From: Aromatoleum toluclasticum ATCC 700605
GTDB taxonomy: Bacteria; Pseudomonadota; Gammaproteobacteria; Burkholderiales; Rhodocyclaceae
NCBI RefSeq assembly: GCF_000378245.1
Contig: NZ_KB899506.1
Location: 1-64,000, forward strand
Length of the DNA: 64,000 bases
Reading direction: 5' to 3'
Shown piece by piece: positions 10,129 through 18,923 of the stretch (positions within the stretch are counted from its first letter, which is position 1; every line of letters starts with the position of its first letter). Made by a program: the position numbers and the translations under genes. The notes beneath the pieces were generated by a model. That model worked only from the letters and a program-made list of their open reading frames with translations. It made no database searches and was not told where the DNA came from.

Positions 10129-11640
10129 TTACAGGTCGTTGCGGTGCGTCGAGGCCTCGCCCAACTGGTGCGACGGCAGGCGCGAAAAGCCGCGATCGGG
10201 GTGGTAGGTCCAGCTGTGGCTCATGCTGGTGGCGAGGAAGCGGTCGCTGTAGCGGGACGTGATCTCGGCCTGCGGGTAGCGCGGCAGCACCCACAGCCAC
10301 ATCAGCAGCAGATAGAGCGCGAAGCCGAGCGCGAAGCCCACGACGAAGGCCCAGGAGCCCGAGTAGAAGGCGGCCGCGCCACCGACGAGCCAGGTGACGA
10401 GACCCGCCGGATTGACGCCGCCGAGGAAGCGGAACTGGCCGTCGGCCTCGTAGAGATCGGGCACGTTGAGCCGACGGCGGCGGATCACGAAATAATCCGC
10501 AACCATGATCCCGCCGATCGTCGCCAGGAAGGACCCGTACGAGAACAGGAAGCTGAACAGGTTGTCGAGGATCAGCCAGGGCATCGACAGCGTGCCGATG
10601 ATGCCGGCGAGCACGATCGCCGTGCGGTAGCCGACCCACGGCGTGCCGGCATTCACGAAGGTGAGCGCGGCGGGAATCAGGTTCGCCGCATTGTTCGTCG
10701 ACCATTGCGCGAGAATCACCATCACCAGCAGGATGATCAGCGAGAAGCCGGTCGCACTGCCCTGGATCACCGTGATCGGATCCCAGTTGCCCGCTGCGAT
10801 GAAGGCGGCCGCGCCGATCACTGCCACCCAGGTCTGCGTCGCGGGCAGCGCGATGAGCTGCGCGAGGAAGACGTGACGGTTGCGCCGCACGAAGCTCTTC
10901 GTGCCTTCCTCGACCTTCAGGAAGCGGGTGATGTTGGGGATGTCGATCGCGAGCGTCGACCAGAAGGCCATGTTGGCGAGGAACAGCGTCAGGATCGTCG
11001 TGTCCTTGCCGCCGACCCAGTTCCAGATGTTGAGGCCCTTGGTCTGCGCCATCACGTCGAGCGTGTAATACATCCAGATCGAGATCGCGATGATCGCCGG
11101 CGCGGCGATGTCGGCAAGCTTCTCGACCGCCTTGATGCCGCAGGCGGTGTTCCAGATCTGCACGACCGCGAACAGCGCGTACCACAACGGCCAGCTCGAG
11201 AAGCCGGTCAGGTACTCGACGATGCCGTTGATCGCCAGCGCACCGAGGTAGGTCTGGATGCCGAACCAGATCGCCGCGACTACGCCACGGAAAAGCGCCG
11301 GCAGGTGCGTGCCGGATGTCCCGAAAGGCGCGCGCAGATAGACCGCGAACGACAGTCCATGCTCGGTGCCGATGTCGGCGGTGAGCGTCATCAGCAGCGC
11401 CAGCGCGACGTTGGCCGCGAGGATCACGCCGACGACCTGCCATAGCGGGAGCGATTCGACACCAGCCGCGCCGAGCTGGAAGGTGGCGATGATGACCGCG
11501 AGGCCGATCCAGATCCACACGAAACCCAGCGTACCGATGCTGCGCTGGGTATGCAGGACGGGCAGGATGGATTCTTCGAGAAGGTGGGACCGGGTGGCCC
11601 CCCCGGCAATCGGCGCGGTGGCCGTTTCGACATTGCTCAT
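10129..11640 (-). CDS. NCS1-family permease, probable N-methylhydantoin/creatinine importer
   Basis: Inner-membrane transporter (503 aa from MSNVETATAP) with about 12 hydrophobic segments. N-terminal features such as IGTLGFVWIWIGLAVIIATF match nucleobase-cation-symport 1 proteins (CodB, allantoin permease, hydantoin permease Mhp1). It follows hyuB by 162 bases and precedes the Tsx-like gene, so hydantoin-type substrates are likely. The exact substrate cannot be read from sequence. The start is set by the GGAG-like site upstream of 11640; the longer frame would run into unrelated upstream sequence. Confidence 0.87.
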   Translation of the reverse strand: MSNVETATAPIAGGATRSHLLEESILPVLHTQRSIGTLGFVWIWIGLAVIIATFQLGAAGVESLPLWQVVGVILAANVALALLMTLTADIGTEHGLSFAVYLRAPFGTSGTHLPALFRGVVAAIWFGIQTYLGALAINGIVEYLTGFSSWPLWYALFAVVQIWNTACGIKAVEKLADIAAPAIIAISIWMYYTLDVMAQTKGLNIWNWVGGKDTTILTLFLANMAFWSTLAIDIPNITRFLKVEEGTKSFVRRNRHVFLAQLIALPATQTWVAVIGAAAFIAAGNWDPITVIQGSATGFSLIILLVMVILAQWSTNNAANLIPAALTFVNAGTPWVGYRTAIVLAGIIGTLSMPWLILDNLFSFLFSYGSFLATIGGIMVADYFVIRRRRLNVPDLYEADGQFRFLGGVNPAGLVTWLVGGAAAFYSGSWAFVVGFALGFALYLLLMWLWVLPRYPQAEITSRYSDRFLATSMSHSWTYHPDRGFSRLPSHQLGEASTHRNDL

Positions 11641-11736
11641 GATGCGACTCCTCCTTGGTGACGACACGTTTTTCTTGGAAGGACGAACAGAAACCCGAAA
11701 GGCAGGCACCGGTACGCGCGCGCATGCCTCCCCGCA

Positions 11737-11754
11737 CCCGGCCTTGCGGCCGGG
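11737..11754 (-). terminator. Stem-loop between hyuB and permease gene
   Basis: A perfect 7-bp G/C stem with 4-base loop in the 162-base gap after hyuB. There is no U tract, so it is more likely a partial terminator or mRNA-stabilising hairpin that sets the permease below hyuAB. Confidence 0.4.
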
Positions 11755-11802
11755 CGGGTTGCGGAGCTACTGACTACGGGGAGACGGTACTGGCCGTGCC
11801 GC

Positions 11803-13611
11803 TCAGGCGGGCGCCGGCTCGGAAGACTGCGGGCTTGCAGCGACCTGCCGCTCCAGGCGGAGCAGCGTGCGGCGGGCATGGGTGGCCGCCACGTCGAGGA
11901 CGAGATCCTCGGAAATCACGACGCCATAGACCTCGCGGGCGTGCTCAAGTGTGCAGAAGTCGTCCATCACGTCTTCCAGCACCTGGCCCGCGGGACGATC
12001 GAGCGGATCGCCGTAGCCGCCGCCGCAGGGCGCGTAGTACGACATGCCGCCGCCCGCCGCCACGCGCAGGTTCGAGAACTTCGCGTAGGTGTCGTACTTC
12101 GTACCGTTCGCATGGAAGATCTCGACCCGCCCCGGGACCCCCTCCCTGCCGCCGAACGCGCCCCAGGGCACGTCGAGGTGACGTTCGGATTCGTGCGTGA
12201 TCGCGCCCTCGGTGAGCAGCCGCTGGCTCTTGACGACACCGATGCCGCCGCGGAACTGCCCCGCCCCCGGCATCACGTCGTCGCGCAGCTCGTAGCGATC
12301 ACACACCATCGGCAGGTGCATGCCCAGATCCTCGATCGGATTGTTGCGCGTGTTGGCCATCAGGTTGTCGATCGAGTCGGGGCCGTCCGAGCTGGGGCGT
12401 CCGCCATAGGCGCCCTCATTGACTTCGAGGAACACCCAGTAATCGCCATCCGGCTTGATGCCCGAGTACGCGGCGAAGGACAGCGTCGCGGAGTTGCCGG
12501 CGGTGACCCGCTTCGGGATCACCGGCGAGAGCGCCTTGATGATGAGGTCGATCATCCGGTTGCACTGAGTGAAGCGCGCCTCGGCTGCGGCCGGGTAGAT
12601 CGGATTGAAGATCGAGCCCTTGGGCGCCGTGACCTTGATCGGACGGAAGGAACCTTCGTTCGGCGGCAGCTTCACCTCCATCAGCGCGCTGTCGGTGAGC
12701 ATCGCGCGGAAGGCGCAGTAGCAGGCGGGTTTCGTCGAACCTTCGAAGGGCACGTTGAAGCCGGTCGGTACCTGGTCGGCCGAGCCGGTGAGGTCGACCT
12801 CCACGCTGTCGCCCGTGACACGCACGCACACCTTGATCGGCAGGCGTTTGTCGCGGTTCGCGCCATCGTCGTCGAGGTAGCCTTCGGCGAAGTATTCGCC
12901 GTCGGGGATCTCGGCGATGCGGCTACGCATCATCGACTCGGTGTAGTCCATCAGCTGGTCGGCAGCGCCGAACACGACTTCCTTGCCATAGGTGTCGAGC
13001 AGCTCCTGCATGCGCTGCGCGCCGAGCATCGCCGAGGCGATCTGCGCGTCGATGTCGTCCTTGGTCTGCTTCGCGGTGCGGCTGTTGTGACTGATGTACT
13101 GCCACAGGCCTTCGTTGCGCTTGCCCTGCTCGTAGAGCTTGATGCCGGCGAAGAGCATGCCTTCCGCGAACACATCCGGGATGTCGATGATCAGGCCCGG
13201 CGTCGCCGCGCCGATGTCGACGTGGTGCGCGGTGTTGGCCGCAAACGCCACGAGCTCGCCGCGCCAGAACACCGGCACCACGATGCACAGGTCGGGGCTG
13301 TGGCTCGAGCCGTAATACGGGTGGTTGTGAATGACGACGTCGCCCTCGTTCCACGTACCGCCCTGCAGGCAGGCGTCGATGCCGCGCAGGTAGGCGGGAA
13401 TGGAGCCGATGTGCAGCGGCGAGCCTTCGGACTCGGTCAGCGTGTTGAATTGCAGGTCGAAGAGCCCCGCGCCGATGTCCTGCGACTCGCGGATGATCGA
13501 CGAGAAGGACATGCGGTAGAGGACGTGGCCCATCTCTTCGGCGATGGTGTGCAGCGCGCCGCTGATGACCTGGAGGGTGATCGGGTCGACCTTGGTGTTC
13601 GACGGGTTCAT
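11803..13611 (-). CDS. hyuB: N-methylhydantoinase (ATP-hydrolysing) subunit B
   Basis: HyuB/oxoprolinase-B family protein (602 aa from MNPSNTKVDPITLQVISGAL). Family motifs visible: IIRESQDIGAGLFD, VVIHNHPYYGSSHSPDLCIV, ANTAHHVDIGAATPG and the C-terminal GGGYGDPLDRP. With HyuA it opens the hydantoin ring using ATP. The neighbours (N-carbamoylsarcosine amidohydrolase, creatininase, sarcosine oxidase) make N-methylhydantoin the likely substrate, yielding N-carbamoylsarcosine. It starts 10 bases after hyuA. Homologues also serve 5-oxoproline and acetone/acetophenone metabolism, so substrate assignment rests on context. Confidence 0.88.
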   Translation of the reverse strand: MNPSNTKVDPITLQVISGALHTIAEEMGHVLYRMSFSSIIRESQDIGAGLFDLQFNTLTESEGSPLHIGSIPAYLRGIDACLQGGTWNEGDVVIHNHPYYGSSHSPDLCIVVPVFWRGELVAFAANTAHHVDIGAATPGLIIDIPDVFAEGMLFAGIKLYEQGKRNEGLWQYISHNSRTAKQTKDDIDAQIASAMLGAQRMQELLDTYGKEVVFGAADQLMDYTESMMRSRIAEIPDGEYFAEGYLDDDGANRDKRLPIKVCVRVTGDSVEVDLTGSADQVPTGFNVPFEGSTKPACYCAFRAMLTDSALMEVKLPPNEGSFRPIKVTAPKGSIFNPIYPAAAEARFTQCNRMIDLIIKALSPVIPKRVTAGNSATLSFAAYSGIKPDGDYWVFLEVNEGAYGGRPSSDGPDSIDNLMANTRNNPIEDLGMHLPMVCDRYELRDDVMPGAGQFRGGIGVVKSQRLLTEGAITHESERHLDVPWGAFGGREGVPGRVEIFHANGTKYDTYAKFSNLRVAAGGGMSYYAPCGGGYGDPLDRPAGQVLEDVMDDFCTLEHAREVYGVVISEDLVLDVAATHARRTLLRLERQVAASPQSSEPAPA

Positions 13612-13621
13612 CTGCTTCTCC

Positions 13622-15718
13622 TTAGACGCGCTGCGCATTGATGTGGATGTTGCCCTTGCCCGAAACCTTGGCGACATAGCCCGGGGGCACCAGGGTCGTG
13701 GAGTCGTGCTGGACGATGATCGCGGGACCGGGGAGTTCATGGCCGGCTTTGAGTTTCTTGCGGTCGTAGCGCGGCGTGGCGTAGGTCTGCCGGTCGTCGA
13801 AGATCGTCGGGCGCTCGTACATCAGGGCCACTTCGGGCCCGCTGCCGGCGGCGTCCTCCAGTTCGGGCCAGGCCAGCGGCCGGGTGTGGGCGATGCCGAT
13901 GATACGGATCGTCACGATCTCGACATCCACGTCGTCGAAGGCCCAGCCGTAGTCGCGCTTGTGCTGCGCCTGGAAGTTCGCCTTCACCGCAGCGAGCTTC
14001 TCGCCGTCGATCCGGCCCTCGGGAATGTCCGCGCGCAGTTCGAAACCCTGGCCGTGATAGCGGCATTCAGCGATGCGCACGAAGTGCTGGTTGTCCGCCG
14101 GCACACCGTCGTCGTCCAGACGCTCGCGGCACAGCGCCGTGAGCTCGTCGATCACGCGGTTGAGCCTGTCGAGCGCGGGCTGTTCGACGTCCTTCAGCAG
14201 CGTCGGCACGGAGCGCGTGAACTCGTACTGCATGTCGGTGACGAGCAGCCCGATCGCCGCGGTGATCCCCGGCGCGGGCGGCACGATCACCTCGCGCGCC
14301 GACACCGCCTCGGCCAGGGCGACGCCGTTGAGCGGCCCCGCGCCGCCGAAAGGCGCGAGCGCGAACTTGCGCGGATCGAAGCCCTTGGCGACGGAGTTCG
14401 CACGGATCGCGAGCGACATGTTGGAGTTGAGGATGCGGATGATGCCCAGCGCCGCCTCTTCGACCGTGAGCCCGAGCGGCTCGGCGACCTTCGTGCGGAT
14501 CGCTTCGCGCGCCAGCTCGGCGTCGATCTCGATGCCGCCACCGAGGAAATGGTCGGGGTCGAGACGTCCGAGCACGACCTGGGCGTCGGTCACCGTCGGC
14601 TCCGTGCCACCCTTGCCGTAGCACGCCGGCCCCGGATCGGCACCCGCCGAACGCGGACCGACGCGGAAGGCGCCGCCCTCGTCGATGTACGCGATGGAGC
14701 CGCCCCCCGCCCCCATCGTCGCCAGGTCGATCATCGGCGCGAGGATCGGATAGGCACCGACGTAGGTGTCGCGCGGGTTCATGATCTTCACCTTACCGTC
14801 GGGGATCGTGCTGAAGTCCGCCGAGGTGCCGCCGATATCGACGGTGATGATGTTCTTCTCGTCCGACAGCGACCCGGCCCAGCGGCCACCCATCACGCCG
14901 CCGGCGAGCCCCGACATCAGGATTGAAACGGCCTCCGACGAACATTTCTCGACCGTCGACACGCCGCCGTTCGACTGCATGATGCGCAGGTGCGCCTTGA
15001 TCCCCGCATCGAGGAGCTTCTCCTCCAGATTCTTCAGATAGAGCGAGGTCTTGGGGCCGACATAGGCGTTCATCGCGGTCGTCGAGAAGCGCTCGTACTC
15101 GCGGATCACGTTGGCGACCTCGGACGAGCACGACACGTAGGCGTCGGGCAGCACCTCCCGAATGATCTCCTTGGCCCGGCGCTCGTGCGTGTTGTTGAGG
15201 AAGGAGTAAAGGAAGCAGACGATGACCGACTTGATGCCGCGGGCCTTGAACAGCTCCGCCGCCGCGCGCACCTCGTCCTCGTCCAGCGCCTGCGCCACGT
15301 CGCCGTGCGGCGGCATGACACGCTCGCTGATCGCGATGCGGTTGCGCCGCTTCACCAGCGGCCGAGACTGCCACGGGACGTCGAACTGCAGCGAGAAATT
15401 CTCCGGGCGCTTGTGCCGGCCGATATGCAGGATGTCGCGGAAGCCGCGCGTGGTGAGCATCCCGACTTCGGCGCCGTTGTGCTCGATGGTGATGTTCGTC
15501 GCCACCGTCGTCCCGTGCACGATCAGACGCACATCGCTCGGATAGATGCCGCCGATGCGGCAGATCTCCAGGATGCCGCGCAGCACCCCTTCCGATTGAT
15601 CCCACGGGGTGCTAGGCACCTTATGAACGTACACCCGATGCTTGCCCTGTTCCTCACCTTCGACCTCGAGCACCAGGTCCGTGAAGGTCCCTCCGACGTC
15701 AACTCCGATTCTTGCCAT
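13622..15718 (-). CDS. hyuA: N-methylhydantoinase (ATP-hydrolysing) subunit A
   Basis: HyuA/oxoprolinase-A family ATPase subunit (698 aa). The phosphate-binding motif IGVDVGGTFTDLVLE is at the N-terminus; a second nucleotide segment TVDIGGTSADFSTI and APFGGAGPLNGVALAE follow. It activates the hydantoin ring by ATP-dependent phosphorylation, with HyuB doing the hydrolysis (family knowledge). I chose ATG 15718 because GGAGA lies 7 bases upstream; the ATG at 15733 would overlap that site. A degenerate copy of the locus promoter motif lies at 15843-15898. Confidence 0.9.
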   Translation of the reverse strand: MARIGVDVGGTFTDLVLEVEGEEQGKHRVYVHKVPSTPWDQSEGVLRGILEICRIGGIYPSDVRLIVHGTTVATNITIEHNGAEVGMLTTRGFRDILHIGRHKRPENFSLQFDVPWQSRPLVKRRNRIAISERVMPPHGDVAQALDEDEVRAAAELFKARGIKSVIVCFLYSFLNNTHERRAKEIIREVLPDAYVSCSSEVANVIREYERFSTTAMNAYVGPKTSLYLKNLEEKLLDAGIKAHLRIMQSNGGVSTVEKCSSEAVSILMSGLAGGVMGGRWAGSLSDEKNIITVDIGGTSADFSTIPDGKVKIMNPRDTYVGAYPILAPMIDLATMGAGGGSIAYIDEGGAFRVGPRSAGADPGPACYGKGGTEPTVTDAQVVLGRLDPDHFLGGGIEIDAELAREAIRTKVAEPLGLTVEEAALGIIRILNSNMSLAIRANSVAKGFDPRKFALAPFGGAGPLNGVALAEAVSAREVIVPPAPGITAAIGLLVTDMQYEFTRSVPTLLKDVEQPALDRLNRVIDELTALCRERLDDDGVPADNQHFVRIAECRYHGQGFELRADIPEGRIDGEKLAAVKANFQAQHKRDYGWAFDDVDVEIVTIRIIGIAHTRPLAWPELEDAAGSGPEVALMYERPTIFDDRQTYATPRYDRKKLKAGHELPGPAIIVQHDSTTLVPPGYVAKVSGKGNIHINAQRV

Positions 15719-15842
15719 TCCAGTCTCCTTCATTTTCTGTTTATTGCGAATCGTGTCGCCAAGCGGCGCTGTGCAATTAGGCGATATCGAACCTCTCTAC
15801 TGCATGTTTGCTTACCCGGACAAGGAAACGCTTGCCGAACTG

Positions 15843-15898
15843 GATACTAGGCGCTGCACTATTGCTGGTCTATTGAGAATTTATCCTCGACTATTTTC
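15843..15898 (-). promoter_or_regulatory. Degenerate copy of the shared promoter motif (hyuA)
   Basis: GATACTAG at 15843, CACTATTGC at about 15857 and TCTATTGAGAATTT at about 15869 resemble sites 1-4 with a one- or two-base insertion; the distal block is weak. It lies 125 bases before the hyuA start, a plausible leader length. Confidence 0.45.
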
Positions 15899-16225
15899 TT
15901 TTGAGTCAACAATAAATATCGAGCAGCCGCTCGCGCAGGCCTTCCGCATAGGCAAAGGGCATAGCGCGAGCAAGGGCATTTCTGGTGGGGCACGGGGCCC
16001 GATTCGCGCGGCAAGGGGCGACGCACGCAGCCCATGCCGGCAGCACCGGGCGGCCGGGAACGCGGTTGAACTCATGCTGGGGGCAGGAACGGGCGTGCGG
16101 AGGCGACGCGGGACGCGCAGCGCCCCGGGCGGAAGCCGTTCGGGCGGGCAACGCACCGGCCGATGAACGTATCGCTCTCGCCCAGCGAACGGTCCTGCAC
16201 AGACCTGCGTCCGGCGGCAGGCCGC
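15899..16225. other. Gene-free stretch between fabF and hyuA
   Basis: G/C-rich sequence with no reading frame that looks protein-coding. Only the short A/T-rich upstream flank of hyuA (to about 15920) looks regulatory. Confidence 0.5.
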
Positions 16226-16279
16226 TCAGGTCGCGCCGGGTGAGGGGCTGATGAGTACTGCGGCTGCTGTTCCGGTCAT
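16226..16279 (-). CDS. Possible 17-residue peptide with strong RBS
   Basis: ATG at 16279 is preceded by GAGGAGACAGCA, a near-ideal Shine-Dalgarno at good spacing. It encodes MTGTAAAVLISPSPGAT and then stops. It sits downstream of fabF on the same strand. It may be a leader peptide, the first codons of a decayed gene, or chance; I do not recognise it. Confidence 0.25.
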   Translation of the reverse strand: MTGTAAAVLISPSPGAT

Positions 16280-16360
16280 TGCTGTCTCCTCGTTCGAATA
16301 TGTTTTCGAATCGTTGTGGGCGTGTGGGCCGGCACGCCCTCCGGTGCAGGATCTGCGGTC

Positions 16361-16386
16361 GGGCCGGTGCGCTCGCGCCCCGGCCC
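16361..16386 (-). terminator. Strong stem-loop downstream of fabF
   Basis: A 12-bp G/C stem with one mismatch and a 2-base loop, starting 15 bases past the fabF stop. It lacks a U tract on the minus strand, so it is terminator-like rather than a textbook intrinsic terminator. Confidence 0.5.
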
Positions 16387-16401
16387 TTCGCTCACAAGCG
16401 C

Positions 16402-17715
16402 TCAGTTCGTGACGGCACCGACGACCAGCGCGGCGTTGGTGCCACCGAAGCCGAAGGAATTCGACAGTGCGACACGCACGGAGCGCTTCCGGGCCGAACC
16501 GGGCACGAGATCGAAGCGCTCGAAGCCTTCCGGCGGCGCACCGAGGTTGAGCGTCGGAGGAACCACCTGGTCCCGCAAGGCGAGCATGCACAGGATCGCC
16601 TCGACCGCGCCGGCGGCGCCGAGCAGGTGTCCCATCGCCGACTTGGTGGACGACACCGACAGCCCGCCTTCGCCCGCACGCTCCGCGTGCGCCCCGAAGA
16701 CTTCACGCAGGGCACGCAGCTCGACGAGGTCCCCAAGCGGAGTGGAGGTCGCGTGCGCATTCACGTAGTCGACCTCCTCCGGGGCGACCCCCGCCCATGC
16801 CAACGCTGCACGCATCGCCCGCACGGCGCCACCGCCGTCCTCGGGCGGCGCGGCGACGTGGTAACCGTCACCCGACAGCCCGTAGCCCAACACCTCGGCA
16901 TGGATGTGCGCGCCGCGCGCACGGGCGTGCTCGTAGTCTTCGAGGACGACGATACCGGCACCCTCGCCGATCACGAAACCGTCGCGCCCGGCATCCCAGG
17001 GACGCGAAGCAGCCTTGGGATCATCATTGAAGCCGGTCGACAGCGCGCGTGCCGCGGCGAAGCCCGCAATGCCCAGGCGTGACACCGCCCCCTCGGTGCC
17101 GCCGGCGACCATCACGTCGGCGTCGCCCAGCATCACCATGCGCGCCGCGTCGCCTATCGCATGGGCGCCGCTCGCGCAGGCGGTCGCGACACCGTGCGTG
17201 GGCCCCTGAAGGCCGTGGCGGATCGCAACCTGACCGGCCGCCAGATTCACGAGTGCGGAGGGGATGAAGAAAGGCGAGATGCGCCGTGCGCCCTGCCGTT
17301 CGAGCGTCACCGCACCCTCGGCCAGGGCAGGCAAGCCGCCTATGCCCGAGCCGATCAGCACGCCGGTCCGCTCACGCGATTCACGCGTCGCGGGATGCCA
17401 GCCGGCGTCCTGCAACGCCTGTTCGGCGGCACACAGCGCATACATCGCGAAGCGGTCCATTTTGCGCTGGTCCTTCGCCGGCACCCATTCGCCCGCGTCG
17501 AAACCGCCCTCGGCCCGGGATCCCGCCGGCAGCAGGCCTGCGATGCGCGACGGCAGGTCGGCAACCTCGAAGCGATCGATAGCGCGAATGCCCGATTCGC
17601 CAGCAAGGAGCCGACCCCACGTGTGCTCGACGCCGACGCCGAGCGGCGTCGCCAGCCCCCAGCCAGTCACCACTACGCGCCGCAGACCGTTCCGTCCTGC
17701 TCTCTGTCCCGCCAT
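16402..17715 (-). CDS. fabF: Beta-ketoacyl-ACP synthase II-like condensing enzyme
   Basis: Full-length KAS II type enzyme (437 aa). The Cys-His-His triad is intact: Cys180 in VATACASGAH, His321 in VNAHATSTPLGD and His363 in STKSAMGHLLGAAGA; the C-terminal SNSFGFGGTNAALV is also typical. It would extend acyl-ACP by decarboxylative condensation with malonyl-ACP. No acp, fabD or fabG is adjacent. It lies divergent from lysR behind the same 54-bp promoter motif as the amidohydrolase genes, so it looks part of the locus regulon. Its role there is unknown to me; it could modify lipids or make a specialised acyl product. Confidence 0.9.
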   Translation of the reverse strand: MAGQRAGRNGLRRVVVTGWGLATPLGVGVEHTWGRLLAGESGIRAIDRFEVADLPSRIAGLLPAGSRAEGGFDAGEWVPAKDQRKMDRFAMYALCAAEQALQDAGWHPATRESRERTGVLIGSGIGGLPALAEGAVTLERQGARRISPFFIPSALVNLAAGQVAIRHGLQGPTHGVATACASGAHAIGDAARMVMLGDADVMVAGGTEGAVSRLGIAGFAAARALSTGFNDDPKAASRPWDAGRDGFVIGEGAGIVVLEDYEHARARGAHIHAEVLGYGLSGDGYHVAAPPEDGGGAVRAMRAALAWAGVAPEEVDYVNAHATSTPLGDLVELRALREVFGAHAERAGEGGLSVSSTKSAMGHLLGAAGAVEAILCMLALRDQVVPPTLNLGAPPEGFERFDLVPGSARKRSVRVALSNSFGFGGTNAALVVGAVTN

Positions 17716-17770
17716 CTCGTCCCCTTTTCGTCTTCGTCGCGGCCAATAGCCCGACAGTGAGTCCAGCGTG

Positions 17771-17824
17771 AATCCTAGTCGACACTATTGCGAAGATTAT
17801 TTACAGTTCTAGTTTAATTATTGC
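17771..17824 (-). promoter_or_regulatory. 54-bp shared promoter motif, site 2 (fabF/lysR divergent region)
   Basis: Blocks AATCCTAG (17771), TATTTACAG (17798) and ATTATTGC (17817) have the same spacing as sites 1, 3 and 4. The site lies between the fabF start (17715) and the lysR start (17866), the classic place for a LysR protein to control its neighbour and itself. Confidence 0.8.
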
Positions 17825-17865
17825 TGAAAATGATTATTATCCCGTTCAACCATCGTGAGGCATCC

Positions 17866-18777
17866 ATGCGTTTCGAAATCCGCCACATGCGCGCCTTCAT
17901 TGCCGTCGCAGAAGAACTGCAGTTCCGCCCGGCCGCCGAGCGGCTTCACATGACGCAGTCGGCGCTCACGCGCACCATCCAGCATCTGGAGGAAGCCGTC
18001 GGGGCGGAGTTGCTGTCACGCACGACGCGCGTGGTGCATCTCACCGACGCCGGCCGCACCTTCCTGTACGAGTGCCGTCTCGCGCTCGGGCACATCGAAA
18101 AGGCCTCGCTCCTCGCGCAGGCCGCCGCCGACGGCAAGGTCGGCTACCTGCGCATCGCGTACATGGACTTCGCGATAAACGGCAAGCTGCCCATGATCAT
18201 CGAGCGGTTCCTGCAGACCCATCCCGGCATCAAGGTCGAGCTCTTCCACTTTCCGAGCTCCAAGCAGAAGGAGGCCCTGCTCGAATCTCGGATCGATGTC
18301 GGCTTCCTGATCGGCCCCTTCGAATCCCCGTCGGTGCGCCAGTTCATGATCGAGCGCGAGGACCTCGTGGTGCTGTTGCCGGCCGCCCATCCGCTCGCGG
18401 CCAAGCCTTCGATCTCCATCCGCGACCTCGCCAACGAGAAATTCATCCTCGGTTCCAAGGACTCGTGGGAAGCGTTCCGGACCCATTTCTTCGCGCTGTG
18501 CCACGCGGCCAACTTTTCCCCCCTCGTCGCGCAAGAGGCATCCACGAGCGACGGCATCTTCGGACTGGTCGCCGCGAACATCGGCGTGGCACTGTACGCG
18601 CGCTGCGCGGAGAACATCCAGCGCAAGGGCCTCGTGATCCGCCCGCTCGCGGGTCGGCAGAAGCCCCTGGAAACCATGGTGTGCTGGCGCAAGGACATTC
18701 CAACCCCCACCGTCGAGCGCTTCGCCGAGTTCCTGCACGACAACGCGGACGAATTCGGCATCGCGCAGGAGGCATGA
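17866..18777 (+). CDS. LysR-family transcriptional regulator
   Basis: Regulator of 303 aa from MRFEIRHMRAFIAVAEELQF. The N-terminal winged helix-turn-helix (FRPAAERLHMTQSALTRTIQHLEEAVGAELLSR, residues ~18-50) is followed by a periplasmic-binding-like effector domain. An upstream TTG at 17821 would keep the frame open, but ATG 17866 has GTGAGG before it and starts exactly where family members do. Divergent from fabF across promoter site 2, it is the best candidate to bind the 54-bp motif. A broken paralogue lies at 8093-8215. Confidence 0.93.
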   Translation: MRFEIRHMRAFIAVAEELQFRPAAERLHMTQSALTRTIQHLEEAVGAELLSRTTRVVHLTDAGRTFLYECRLALGHIEKASLLAQAAADGKVGYLRIAYMDFAINGKLPMIIERFLQTHPGIKVELFHFPSSKQKEALLESRIDVGFLIGPFESPSVRQFMIEREDLVVLLPAAHPLAAKPSISIRDLANEKFILGSKDSWEAFRTHFFALCHAANFSPLVAQEASTSDGIFGLVAANIGVALYARCAENIQRKGLVIRPLAGRQKPLETMVCWRKDIPTPTVERFAEFLHDNADEFGIAQEA

Positions 18778-18862
18778 GGATAGCGGGGGGCGCGGACCTC
18801 ACTATTGCAGTTTGCGACGCCATTGTTGCCCTTGTTCGCAACAGTCTCATTCATCATGCGGC

Positions 18863-18898
18863 AATAAAGGCGCCCCGCCGCCCGGGGGGGGCAGCGGG
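18863..18898 (-). terminator. Terminator after the TRAP transporter operon
   Basis: Stem 18874-18883 / 18889-18898 (one mismatch, 5-base loop), followed on the minus strand by GGGGCGCCTTTATT. It is 25 bases past the dctM stop and faces the end of lysR. Confidence 0.55.
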
Positions 18899-18923
18899 TT
18901 GCAAGCAGAGAACGATGCGCCGG

